NCBI RefSeq assembly: GCF_002224125.1
Contig: NZ_NCSM01000014.1
Location: 116,779-180,778 of the forward strand
Reading direction: 5' to 3'
DNA from: Streptomyces sp. NBS 14/10
GTDB lineage: Bacteria > Actinomycetota > Actinomycetes > Streptomycetales > Streptomycetaceae
DNA: 64,000 nt
Shown: positions 24,297 through 32,263 of the stretch, piece after piece
Layout of the letters: every line of letters begins with the position of its first letter
Numbering within the stretch: position 1 is the stretch's first letter
The notes under the pieces: generated by a model
The model's input: only the letters and a program-made list of their open reading frames with translations
Told to the model about the DNA's origin: nothing
The model's database searches: none
Position numbers and translations under genes: made by a program

Positions 24297-25640
24297 ATGC
24301 ACAGTGACCCCAAAGCATCGCTGGTCGGCGAGGAGTACGAGGTCGAGGTCGGGCCGGTCGCACACGGCGGCCACTGCGTCGCCCGCACCGCCGAGGGCCG
24401 GGTGCTGTTCGTCCGGCACGCGCTGCCCGGCGAGCGCGTGGTGGCCCGGGTGACCGAGGGCGAGACGGACTCGCGCCTCCTGCGCGCCGACGCCGTACGG
24501 GTGCTGGAGGCGTCCAAGGACCGGGTCGAGGCCCCCTGCCCGTTCTCCGGCCCCGGCCGGTGCGGCGGCTGCGACTGGCAGCACGCGGCCCCGGGCGCCC
24601 AGCGCCGGCTGAAGGCGGACGTCATCACCGAGCAGCTGAGCCGGCTCGCCGGGCTGACCCCCGAGGAGGCCCGCTGGGACGGCACCGTCGAGCCCGCCCC
24701 CGGCGACAAGGTCGCCCGGGGCGAGGTCCCGGCCTGGCGCACCCGCGTGCAGTACGCGGTGGACGAGCAGGGGCGGCCGGGCCTGCGCCGCCACCGCTCG
24801 CACGAGGTCGAGCCCATCGACCACTGCCTGATCGCCGCCCCCGGCGTCACCGAGCTCGGCGTCGAGAAGCGCGAATGGCCGCAGATCGCGACCGTGGAGG
24901 CGATCGCCGCCACGGGCTCCTCCGACCGCCAGGTCGTCCTCACCCCGCGCCCTGGCGGCCGGCTCCCGCTGGTGGAGCTGGACCGGCCGGTCTCCGTGCT
25001 CCGCCTGGGCGAGCCCCAGAGCCGTGAGGGCACCCGCGCGGTGCACCGGGTCCACGGCCGCCCGTTCGTACGCGAGCGCGCCGCGGGCCGCACCTGGCGC
25101 GTCGGCGAGGGCGGCTTCTGGCAGGTCCATCCCAAGGCCGCCGATCTGCTCGTCGAGGCCGTCATGCAGGGCCTGATGCCCCGTAAGGGCGAGATGGCCC
25201 TCGACCTGTACTGCGGCGTCGGCCTCTTCGCGGGCGCGCTCGGCGAGCGGGTCGGCGAGCGCGGCGCGGTGCTGGGCATCGAGTCCGGCAAGCGCGCGGT
25301 GGAGGACGCCCGCCACAACCTCCAGGACCTGGACCGGGTACGGATCGAGCACGGCAAGGTCGAGCAGGTCCTGCCCCGCACCGGCATCACCGAGGCCGAC
25401 CTGATCGTCCTGGACCCGCCCCGCGCCGGCGCGGGCAAGGAGACCGTCGCCCGCCTGGCCTCCCTCGGCCCGCGCCGCATCGCCTACGTCGCCTGCGACC
25501 CGGCGGCCCTGGCCCGCGACCTCGCCTACTTCCGCGAGGCGGGCTATGTGCCGCGGCGGCTGCGCGCGTTCGACCTGTTTCCGGTGACGCACCACGTGGA
25601 GTGCGTGGCGATCCTTGAACCGGCCGCGAAGAGCCGCTGA
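24297..25640 (+). CDS. TRAM-domain RNA (uracil-5-)-methyltransferase
   Basis: 447 aa. The N-terminal TRAM domain (about 8-65) is followed by candidate [4Fe-4S] ligands Cys81, Cys89, Cys92 (CPFSGPGRCGGC) and Cys177 (IDHCLI), then the SAM-binding fold (DLYCGVGLFAGALGE), LDPPRAG and the nucleophile in YVACDPAALARD. This is the TrmA/RlmD class that makes 5-methyluridine in rRNA or tRNA; which RNA is not certain. ATG 24297 has GGAG 10 bases upstream. The gap to the KimA-like gene is 79 bp, as in the mycobacterial pair Rv2690c/Rv2689c (from memory). Confidence 0.92.
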   Translation: MHSDPKASLVGEEYEVEVGPVAHGGHCVARTAEGRVLFVRHALPGERVVARVTEGETDSRLLRADAVRVLEASKDRVEAPCPFSGPGRCGGCDWQHAAPGAQRRLKADVITEQLSRLAGLTPEEARWDGTVEPAPGDKVARGEVPAWRTRVQYAVDEQGRPGLRRHRSHEVEPIDHCLIAAPGVTELGVEKREWPQIATVEAIAATGSSDRQVVLTPRPGGRLPLVELDRPVSVLRLGEPQSREGTRAVHRVHGRPFVRERAAGRTWRVGEGGFWQVHPKAADLLVEAVMQGLMPRKGEMALDLYCGVGLFAGALGERVGERGAVLGIESGKRAVEDARHNLQDLDRVRIEHGKVEQVLPRTGITEADLIVLDPPRAGAGKETVARLASLGPRRIAYVACDPAALARDLAYFREAGYVPRRLRAFDLFPVTHHVECVAILEPAAKSR

Positions 25641-25768
25641 CCTGCTATTTCTTCTGAACTGGCCAGGACGGTCGGGCGTCCGCCCCGCGGCGTCGAGCCG
25701 TGGCCACGGCCGACAGCAGCCACGACTCCGTCGCCTGGCCGGCCTCCGCATCCAACGGCAGATGCGGT

Positions 25769-25821
25769 TTGACCGGAGGCTAACTCCGTTTATGCTCGAC
25801 TCAGTGCGGAGGCATCCTCCG
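25769..25821 (+). promoter_or_regulatory. TetR gene promoter with two CGGAG-N5-CTCCG operators
   Basis: A promoter with -35 TTGACC (25769-25774), a 16-bp spacer and -10 TATGCT (25791-25796) carries two copies of CGGAG-N5-CTCCG, at 25774-25788 (inside the spacer) and 25807-25821 (around the start of transcription). Their centres are 33 bp apart, about three helical turns, so two repressor dimers would bind the same DNA face. Autorepression by the TetR protein at 25860 is the simple reading. Confidence 0.75.
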
Positions 25822-25859
25822 TTTTGCTGGTCGCAGGGTCGTACGAGTCAGGAGGACGC

Positions 25860-26456
25860 ATGGGCGCCAAGGAGCAGCAGGGGCGTCGGCCGCGTGCGGA
25901 CGTCCAGCGCAACCGTGCGGCTCTCCTGGACGCGGCCCAGCGTCACTTCCTGCGTTATGGCGTCGGCACGTCGCTGGAGGCGGTGGCCAAGGAGGCGGGC
26001 GTCGGACCCGGCACGTTGTACCGGCACTTTCCCACCCGGGAGGCGCTGCTGGCGAGCGTGCTGCAGACACGCTCCGAGGAACTGGTGGCCCGCCAGGCGG
26101 AGATCGCCCGGCTCGGCGACGCCGCCGAGGCGCTGGTGCAGTGGTTGCGGGCGATGGAGGAGTACTTCAGCTCCTTCAGCGGGCTGCCGGAACCGCTCAT
26201 GGCCGCGGCCAGGGCGGAGGAGCCGGGTAACCCGCTCACGGTTCCCTGTGACACCCTCATCGCCACCACCGACGAGTACGTGCGGGCCGCTCAGCTCGCG
26301 GGACACGTACGCCCGGGGGTGAAGGGGTACGACCTGTTCCTCGCGGCCTGTTCCGTTGCCTGGATCAAGGGCACCGGCGCCACAGGCGAGGAGTCGCTGG
26401 ACCGTCTCCGTGCGCTCATCGAAATCGGATACCGCGAGCGGGACGACGAGGCGTAG
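25860..26456 (+). CDS. TetR-family transcriptional regulator
   Basis: 198 aa. The N-terminal helix-turn-helix (RAALLDAAQRHFLRYGVGTSLEAVAKEAGVGPGTLYRHFPTREALLASVL, about 17-66) is classic TetR. The C-terminal ligand domain (about 70-198) resembles the actinobacterial regulators commonly found beside coenzyme-binding oxidoreductases. ATG 25860 follows AGGAGGACGC. The paired operators upstream suggest autorepression, and the oxidoreductase gene 168 bp downstream is the likely target. Confidence 0.92.
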   Translation: MGAKEQQGRRPRADVQRNRAALLDAAQRHFLRYGVGTSLEAVAKEAGVGPGTLYRHFPTREALLASVLQTRSEELVARQAEIARLGDAAEALVQWLRAMEEYFSSFSGLPEPLMAAARAEEPGNPLTVPCDTLIATTDEYVRAAQLAGHVRPGVKGYDLFLAACSVAWIKGTGATGEESLDRLRALIEIGYRERDDEA

Positions 26457-26583
26457 TCCATCGGGGCGCCCCCCTCATGGCCTGTCGTCGGGGCAGCAGG
26501 GGACCCGGCGGAGTTCCGGTTCCGAGGTTCAGTTCCCGGCGACGACCAGTGGCCTGCGATACCACCTGCATATTCATCACCTT

Positions 26584-26606
26584 TTGCGCCCTCAAGGGTG
26601 GCGCAA
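26584..26606 (+). promoter_or_regulatory. Inverted repeat TTGCGCC-N9-GGCGCAA before the oxidoreductase gene
   Basis: A perfect 7+7 bp inverted repeat ends 18 bp before ATG 26625. It could be an operator or an mRNA hairpin next to the ribosome binding site (GGAAGGA). It differs from the operators of the adjacent TetR gene. Confidence 0.45.
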
Positions 26607-26624
26607 CCTTTGGAAGGACAAATC

Positions 26625-27359
26625 ATGAGAATTGCTGTTATTGGCGCAGGGGCGATCGGGGGGAATCTGGCCCGTAGGCTCAGCGCGGCCGGTCACGACG
26701 TCCAAGTGGCAGGCGCCAGGGGGCCCGAGGCCGTCCCGGACAACGTGCTGGAGTTCGGAGCCCGCGCGGCGGCTCTTGAGGCCGCTGTTCAGGACAAGGA
26801 GGTGGTCATCCTGTCCATCCCGTTCGATCGGGTCCCGGAACTGGCCGGCCTGTTTGCCTCCGTGCCCGCCGAGACGGTGGTCATCGACACCTCCAACTAC
26901 TACCCGCACCTCAACGGCCGCATCGAGGCGGTGGACAAGGGTCAGGTGGAAAGCCTGTGGGTGACCGAGCAGTTGGGGCGGCCTGTGGGCAAGGCATGGA
27001 ACGCTGCCCTGGCCGAGACCCAGCGGACCAAGGGCGTTCCGGCAGGCACCCCGGGCCGCATCGCCATCCCGGTCGCCGCCGACTCGGATGAGGCACGGCG
27101 TGTGGCCATGCGCCTCGTGGACGACACCGGCTTCGACCCCTACGACGCGGGCGTGCTGGCCGACTCCTGGCGTCAGCAGCCGATGGGCCCCGCCTACTGC
27201 ACCGAACTGACCCTCGACGAGCTGCCGGCGGCCCTGGCTGCGGCCGATCGTGTCAAGGACACGCACGTCCGCGACAGCATGCCGGAGCGTTTTGCCGCCC
27301 TCCCGGCCAACCCCACGCTGGAGGATGTCGTCGAGATGAACCGCGCCGCCCACCGCTGA
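26625..27359 (+). CDS. NADPH-dependent F420 reductase-like oxidoreductase
   Basis: 244 aa. The start MRIAVIGAGAIGGNLARRLSAAGHDVQVAGARG is a GxGxxG Rossmann fold of the F420-dependent NADP reductase/6-phosphogluconate dehydrogenase-like family. VILSIPFDRVPEL and VVIDTSNYYPHLNGRI fit that family, as does the C-terminal RQQPMGPAYCTELTLDELPAAL. It would move hydride between NADP(H) and F420 or act on a small hydroxy-acid; the choice cannot be made from sequence. ATG 26625 follows GGAAGGACAAATC. It lies downstream of the TetR gene, its probable regulator. Confidence 0.85.
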   Translation: MRIAVIGAGAIGGNLARRLSAAGHDVQVAGARGPEAVPDNVLEFGARAAALEAAVQDKEVVILSIPFDRVPELAGLFASVPAETVVIDTSNYYPHLNGRIEAVDKGQVESLWVTEQLGRPVGKAWNAALAETQRTKGVPAGTPGRIAIPVAADSDEARRVAMRLVDDTGFDPYDAGVLADSWRQQPMGPAYCTELTLDELPAALAAADRVKDTHVRDSMPERFAALPANPTLEDVVEMNRAAHR

Positions 27360-27524
27360 CATCGTGCTGGTGGAGGGGTGGCGGTGCGCGGGGTCGCGGT
27401 CGCGACGTGGCGCGAACGTGAAGAGCCATCACATTCCCCTGCCGATAATCCAGAGGCTGCCTCCGGATCATCCGGGGGGTGGATGCGTTCACCGATTCAT
27501 CTTGCCTCGTTCGAAGGAGCGACC

Positions 27525-27827
27525 ATGACAAGCCGACAGATGCTCCTGTGCATGCAGTTCACCAGCGGCTACGGAGCCGCACCCGGAGCATGGCGCCTGC
27601 CCGGGGTGAAACTGTCCAGCTACACGGACATGGACCAGTTCGTGCGGTGCGCGCAGGCGGCCGAGCGCGGCAAGATCCAGATGCTGTTCTTCGCGGACAC
27701 CCCGGTCCTGGACGTGGACCTCGAACACCAGGCTCCGCGCCCACCCGATCGACCCACTGCCGGTCATCTTTCTGCGAACACGGAACGTGAAGCCGTCCTC
27801 GGCGCCGAGGGCATCACTGCCCAGTGA
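27525..27827 (+). pseudogene. Truncated NtaA/SnaA-type FMN monooxygenase
   Basis: ATG 27525 has a good site (GAAGGAG). The first 70 or so residues (MTSRQMLLCMQF ... FVRCAQAAERGKIQMLFFADTPVLDVDLEHQAPRPP) are the N-terminus of an LLM-class monooxygenase of about 440 aa. After RPP the frame shifts (another frame continues IDPL, as the family expects) and the rest of the enzyme is missing. What follows to about 27873 matches nothing I recognise. A deletion with a frameshift is likely; no function is expected. Confidence 0.75.
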
Positions 27828-27873
27828 GGCGAGTGAGGATCTGGACGGCGGATTCTTCTCGGGCGTCGGCGGG

Positions 27874-29178
27874 TCAGTCGCGTTGTCTGCGAGCGCGCAG
27901 GGCGGCCCAGTGGCGTAGGCGTTCGGTGATCTGGGCTTCGTAACCATTTTGGGTGGGCTGGTAGTACGTCTCGCGGTCCATGTCGTCGGGGAAGTAGTCG
28001 GCGCCGGAGAAACCGTCGGTGGTGTCGGGGTCGTACTGATAGTCCTTGCCGTAGCCGAGGCCCTTCATCAGCCGGGTCGGGGCGTTGAGGATGTGGGCGG
28101 GTGGCATGAGCGAGCCGGTGCGGCGGGCGGCGCGGTGTGAGGCGTTGAAGCCGCGGTAGACGGCGATGGACTTGGGGGCGGTGGCGAGGTAGACGACTGC
28201 CTGGGCGATCGCCAGCTCACCCTCGGGGGAGCCGAGTCGCTCGTACACGTCCCAGGCGGCGAGGGCCTGGTGGACGGCGTGCGGGTCGGCGATGCCGATG
28301 TCCTCGTTCGCGAAGCGGACCAGGCGGCGGGCTACGAACAGGGGGTCCTCGCCGCCGTCGAGCATACGGGCGAGCCAGTACAGGGCCGCGTCCGGGTCGG
28401 AGCCGCGCATCGACTTGTGCAGCGCGGAGATCAGGTTGTAGTGACCCTCCTGCGCCTTGTCGTACAGCGGGGCGCGCTGCTGGATGTGGTGGGCGAGCGC
28501 GGTGGTGTCCAGGGGCATCTCGGCGTTCGGGAGGGTCTGGAGCTGTTCGGCCATGTTGAGGAGGTAGCGGCCGTCGCCGTCGGCCATAGCGATCAGGGCG
28601 CGGCGGGCGTCGTCGTCCAAGGGCAGCCGGTGGCCGGTGAGCTGCTCGGCTCGGTCGAGCAGTGTGGACAGGGCGGCTTCGTCGAGGCGTTTGAGGACGA
28701 GGACCTGGGTGCGGGACAGGAGGGCGCCGTTGAGTTCGAAGCTAGGGTTCTCCGTGGTGGCGCCGATCAGGGCGATCGTGCCGTCCTCGACGTAGGGCAG
28801 GAAGCTGTCCTGCTGGGCGCGGTTGAAGCGGTGGATCTCGTCGACGAACAGCAGGGTGCCCTGGCCGATGCTGCGCCGGCTTCGTGCAGCGGCGAAGACC
28901 TTCCGCAGGTCCGCCACGCCGGAGAAGGTGGCCGACACCGGTTCGAAGGCCAGGTTGCTGCCGTCCGCGAGGAGCCGGGCGATGGTCGTCTTGCCGACGC
29001 CGGGCGGGCCCCACAGGATGGCGGAGCTCAGGCGCTGCTGGGCGACCATGCGGCCCAGCGGGGCGTCCGGGGCCAGGAGGTGCTCCTGCCCGACGACGTC
29101 TTCCAGTTGTGTGGGGCGAAGGCGGTCGGCGAGTGGCCGGGCGGGCTCGTCGTCGAAGAACGGCAGGGTCGGTTCCAT
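27874..29178 (-). CDS. rarA: RarA/MgsA-type AAA+ ATPase, proteobacterial type
   Basis: 434 aa. Walker A GPPGVGKTT (57-65), LLFVDEIHRFNRAQQDSFLPYVEDGTIALIGATTENPSFELN with Walker B and sensor 1, and HYNLISALHKSMRGSDPDAALYWLARM define RarA (WRNIP1 family), which acts at stalled replication forks. It starts MEPTLPFFDDEPARPLADRLRP and keeps DGTIALIGATTENPSFELN and APTRLMKGLGYGKDYQY, which match E. coli RarA better than the usual Streptomyces form (recalled as beginning MEPDLFTAAAE). It is probably a horizontally acquired extra copy. It follows the monooxygenase stub, convergently. Confidence 0.9.
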   Translation of the reverse strand: MEPTLPFFDDEPARPLADRLRPTQLEDVVGQEHLLAPDAPLGRMVAQQRLSSAILWGPPGVGKTTIARLLADGSNLAFEPVSATFSGVADLRKVFAAARSRRSIGQGTLLFVDEIHRFNRAQQDSFLPYVEDGTIALIGATTENPSFELNGALLSRTQVLVLKRLDEAALSTLLDRAEQLTGHRLPLDDDARRALIAMADGDGRYLLNMAEQLQTLPNAEMPLDTTALAHHIQQRAPLYDKAQEGHYNLISALHKSMRGSDPDAALYWLARMLDGGEDPLFVARRLVRFANEDIGIADPHAVHQALAAWDVYERLGSPEGELAIAQAVVYLATAPKSIAVYRGFNASHRAARRTGSLMPPAHILNAPTRLMKGLGYGKDYQYDPDTTDGFSGADYFPDDMDRETYYQPTQNGYEAQITERLRHWAALRARRQRD

Positions 29179-29265
29179 CGGTCTCTCGGGGCGGAGGCGT
29201 AGGTGTGAGGATGCGGCGGGCGTTGCACGGCCGCTGGTGAGTGTGGGCTCAGGTGCTCGCGGCGC

Positions 29266-29634
29266 TCACCGAGCACCAGGGCGGTCGCGCTCCGGCAGCC
29301 GCTCGACGACCAGGTCGTAGGAGTCCTCGACCGCGTCGGTGACCAGCCGCTTGGTGATGCCGGGTCCCGGTCCCAGTGAGATCCAGTGCCGTTTGTCGAG
29401 ATAGCGGCCCGGCGTGATCGAGGCGTAGCGGCGAACTTGCGCGCGGGCGTGTTCAGGTTCGCACTTGACCGTGATGATCTGCTCGTCCGGGTCGTCGGTG
29501 ACGATCAGGAACACCTTGCCGGCGACCTTGTAGACGTCCAGGTGCTCCGTGAACGGGTAACCATGGTCCGTTCCCGGCAGCGCGAGGGCCGTCTGGCGGG
29601 CGGTGTCCTGGAGCCGGTCGCCGGCCGTGCTCAC
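29266..29634 (-). CDS. MmcQ/YjbR family DNA-binding-like protein (copy 2)
   Basis: 122 aa. ALPGTDHGYPFTEHLDVYKVAGKVFLIV, EQIITVKCEPEHARAQVRRYASITPGRYLDKRHWISL and LVTDAVEDSYDLVVERLPERDRP are the MmcQ/YjbR (CyaY-like fold) signature. Biochemical function is unknown. GTG 29634 overlaps the stop of the upstream paralogue by 4 bp, so the two are translated together. The two copies are clearly diverged, so the duplication is old. Confidence 0.85.
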   Translation of the reverse strand: MSTAGDRLQDTARQTALALPGTDHGYPFTEHLDVYKVAGKVFLIVTDDPDEQIITVKCEPEHARAQVRRYASITPGRYLDKRHWISLGPGPGITKRLVTDAVEDSYDLVVERLPERDRPGAR

Positions 29635-30026
29635 CGGGCTGCCCGAGTTGTGCTGCCGTAGGTGTGCGGGTCGACGGGCCGGTCGGCCTTGGGCAGGCGG
29701 GCGACGACGAGCCGGTAGGACTCGGTGACGAGCTCCCTGACGAGCGAGTCGTCCACGCCGTCCCCGCCCTCCAGCGTGATCCAGTGCTTCTTGTTCATGT
29801 GATAGCCGGGGGTGATGTGGCTGTTGTGTTCCCGCAGAGCGAGGGCCTCGCCGGGATCCGCCTTGAGGATCACGACGGGACGCCCGGGGACCTCGGTCAT
29901 CAGCATGAACACCTTGCCGCGCACCTTGAAGACCTCCCAGTCGTCGCCGAAAGGGTGCTCCAACTGGGCTCCGGGAAGTTCCTCCGCGCAATCGGCGGCG
30001 GTCTTGTGCAGGGTCGATCCGTTCAT
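29631..30026 (-). CDS. MmcQ/YjbR family DNA-binding-like protein (copy 1)
   Basis: 131 aa. ELPGAQLEHPFGDDWEVFKVRGKVFMLMTEVPGRPVVILKADPGEALALREHNSHITPGYHMNKKHWITLEG and LVTESYRLVVARLPKADRP give the MmcQ/YjbR fold. ATG 30026 is chosen because the family alignment starts there and GGAAG lies upstream. It is divergent from an AraC regulator with a 136-bp shared control region, so that regulator may control this pair. Confidence 0.85.
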   Translation of the reverse strand: MNGSTLHKTAADCAEELPGAQLEHPFGDDWEVFKVRGKVFMLMTEVPGRPVVILKADPGEALALREHNSHITPGYHMNKKHWITLEGGDGVDDSLVRELVTESYRLVVARLPKADRPVDPHTYGSTTRAAR

Positions 30027-30162
30027 GGGGACGTCGTCTTCCGTGAGGTGGTGACAGGCTGCGGCATCAAAGGACGCGGGGGCACGCCGCGCGGTCGCGG
30101 CGGCGGCACGTCCCATCCTTCCCCCGAAGCCGACAAAAAGGGCGGTAGGCTGCGGACACGTG

Positions 30163-31095
30163 ATGGTCGACAAGCGACACCCCAGATCAAGCGGCCAGGC
30201 CGGACCGGCCGCGGTTCCGCTGTACGGTTTCCAGCCCCCGGTCGGCACTCCGTACGGCCTTGAGGTGAGTACCGTCGAGGACTTCTTCGCCCAGCACGAC
30301 GACTGGCCGTGGAATCCGCCCCGGCCGGGCCGCGCCACCTTCCACTACCTGATCCTGGTCACCGCGGGCGAGTTGCGGCACGACGTCGACCACGTCACGC
30401 GGACCATCGCCCCCGGCCAATGGCTGTGGGTGCGCCCCGGACACGTGCAGTGCTGGCATCCACCAGGCGCCGCCCGCGGCCCGTTCATCCTGTTCGAGCC
30501 GGACGTGCTGAGGCCCGACACCGCCCGACTCCTGGCCCCGCTCACCGCGCACGATGCTCCTGCGGTGCTGAGCCCGCACCCCGACGACGCCGCCTGGCTC
30601 CAGCAGACGGCCCTCCAACTCCTTGACGAACACCGAGCTCTCGGGCGCCGCCCCCTCGACGTCCACCACGCCCTGCGCCGCAGCCTGCTCGAATCGCTGC
30701 TGCTGCGCCTCGCCAACGCCCCCGGCATCACCCCCACCGGCGCGGCGACGTGCGGCACGGGTCGTGGTGACACGTACAGGCGGTTCGTGGACGCCCTGGA
30801 GCTGCACTTCCGCGAACTGCACCAGGCCGCGGACTACGCCGAGCTGCTCGGCTGCTCGGTCCGCACCCTCAGCCGCGCCGCCCGGGACGCCACCGGCAAG
30901 GGGGTGCGTGAGCTCGTCGACGAGCGGCGGCTGCTCGAAGCCCGGCGCCTGCTGGGAAATGCGCAGTGGGAGGCCCGGACTGTGGCCGCTCACCTCGGCT
31001 TCACCGATCCCGCGAACTTCGGCCGCTTCTTCCGCGATCGCACCGGTCTCACGCCGGCCGCGTTCGCGGCCCGCGAAGCCACAACCGGTCCGTGA
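30163..31095 (+). CDS. AraC-family transcriptional regulator
   Basis: 310 aa. The N-terminal cupin-like effector domain (about 20-140, with TFHYLILVTAGELRHDVDHVTRTIAPGQWLWVRPGHVQCWHPP) is followed by two helix-turn-helix motifs at about 215-305 (YAELLGCSVRTLSRAARDATGKGVRELVDERRLLEARRLLGNAQWEARTVAAHLGFTDPANFGRFFRDRTGLTPAAF). A GTG 3 bases upstream is also possible. It converges with the quinone oxidoreductase gene and diverges from the MmcQ pair. Its target may be the esterase/oxidoreductase genes or the MmcQ pair. Confidence 0.9.
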   Translation: MVDKRHPRSSGQAGPAAVPLYGFQPPVGTPYGLEVSTVEDFFAQHDDWPWNPPRPGRATFHYLILVTAGELRHDVDHVTRTIAPGQWLWVRPGHVQCWHPPGAARGPFILFEPDVLRPDTARLLAPLTAHDAPAVLSPHPDDAAWLQQTALQLLDEHRALGRRPLDVHHALRRSLLESLLLRLANAPGITPTGAATCGTGRGDTYRRFVDALELHFRELHQAADYAELLGCSVRTLSRAARDATGKGVRELVDERRLLEARRLLGNAQWEARTVAAHLGFTDPANFGRFFRDRTGLTPAAFAAREATTGP

Positions 31096-31124
31096 GCGGA
31101 GTGCGGCCCCCGGGTACTCGCTTC

Positions 31125-32150
31125 TCAGTCCTCCAGGACGACGACGTGCTTGCCCGGGGTGGTGCCGGACTCGACGTCGGCCTGGGCGTCACGGACCTGT
31201 TCCAGGCCGCAGTAGACCTTGGCGACCGGGACCTTGAGGCGCCCTTCGGCGATGGCCTGGAGCTGGCGGGCGAAGACGTCGGCCGGCAGGTCGGCTGCCT
31301 CGCCCGCGTAGCTGGTCAGCCGCACCCCGCTGGGGATCATGAACGGGGTGAAGTCGGGAACGGACCAGCCGCCCGCCAGGGCGCCGGTGAAGCAGACGGC
31401 GCCGTGCACCCGCACGCACCCGAAGGTGTCGGGCAGGACGGTGCAGCCGACCAGTTCCAGCGCCGCGTCCACGCCCTCCGGTGCGAGGTCCCGGACCTTC
31501 GTGGCGATCTGTCCGTCGTCCACGACCGGGTGGTCGACGCCTATCGCCCGCAGTTCGTCGGACCGGTCGGCGTTGCGAGTGGTGGCGATGACGGTGGCGC
31601 CGATCTCCTTGGCCATCGTCGCCGCACTCAGGCCCACCGTGGAGGTGCCGCCGCGGATCAGCAGCGTCTGCCCGGACTTCAGGTCCAGGCCGCGGGTCAG
31701 TGAGCCGTACGCGGTCTGGAACATCTCCGGCAGGGCGCCGACCACGTCCCACGGCAGGCTGGTGTCGAACGGGATGACCTGTCCGGCGGGGACGGTCACG
31801 TACTGGGCGTAGGCGCCATCGTAGGAGCGGCCCATGCTGCCCATCATGGTCGAGACCTGCTGTCCTGGCCGCAGCCCGCTGTCCTCGTCGACATCGTCGA
31901 TGACGCCGACGCCTTCGATGCCGGGGATGCGCGGGTAGGTGACCTCGGCGTCCGACTCTCCCTTGCGGGTGGTGACCTCGGACTCGTTGACGCCGAACGC
32001 CTTCACCTTGATCCGCACCCAGCCGGGCTTGCGTGCGGGCACCGGCACATCCTTGATCTCCAGGGCGTCCAGGCCGCCCGGGCGGGTGACGACCACGGCC
32101 CGCATCGTCGCGGGTGCGGCGGCGGTGTCGACTGCTGTGGGGTGGCTCAT
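31125..32150 (-). CDS. MDR-family NADP-dependent oxidoreductase (quinone oxidoreductase-like)
   Basis: 341 aa. GroES-like N-terminal domain (about 17-135; VPARKPGWVRIKVKAFGVNESEVTTRKG) and a Rossmann domain with LLIRGGTSTVGLSAATMAKEIGATVIATTRN. The structural and catalytic zinc ligands of classical alcohol dehydrogenases are absent, which fits the zinc-free quinone oxidoreductase/enoyl reductase branch. Substrate unknown. It follows the esterase gene by 113 bp on the same strand, so a two-gene operon is likely. Confidence 0.88.
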   Translation of the reverse strand: MSHPTAVDTAAAPATMRAVVVTRPGGLDALEIKDVPVPARKPGWVRIKVKAFGVNESEVTTRKGESDAEVTYPRIPGIEGVGVIDDVDEDSGLRPGQQVSTMMGSMGRSYDGAYAQYVTVPAGQVIPFDTSLPWDVVGALPEMFQTAYGSLTRGLDLKSGQTLLIRGGTSTVGLSAATMAKEIGATVIATTRNADRSDELRAIGVDHPVVDDGQIATKVRDLAPEGVDAALELVGCTVLPDTFGCVRVHGAVCFTGALAGGWSVPDFTPFMIPSGVRLTSYAGEAADLPADVFARQLQAIAEGRLKVPVAKVYCGLEQVRDAQADVESGTTPGKHVVVLED

Positions 32151-32263
32151 GCCAAGCTCCTTGTCGTGTTCGCATGCCCCCGGGTGTGAAGGTGGAGCCG
32201 GGTGGGGCTCCTGGCGCAGGCACCCGGCTGATCACGTCGGTCCTGTCCGTCGACCGCTGGCCG

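Noticed and set aside
22088..25480. 1130-codon minus-strand open frame opposite the KimA-like and TRAM genes
   Set aside because: Antisense shadow of two conserved genes; low-complexity composition and no ribosome binding site.
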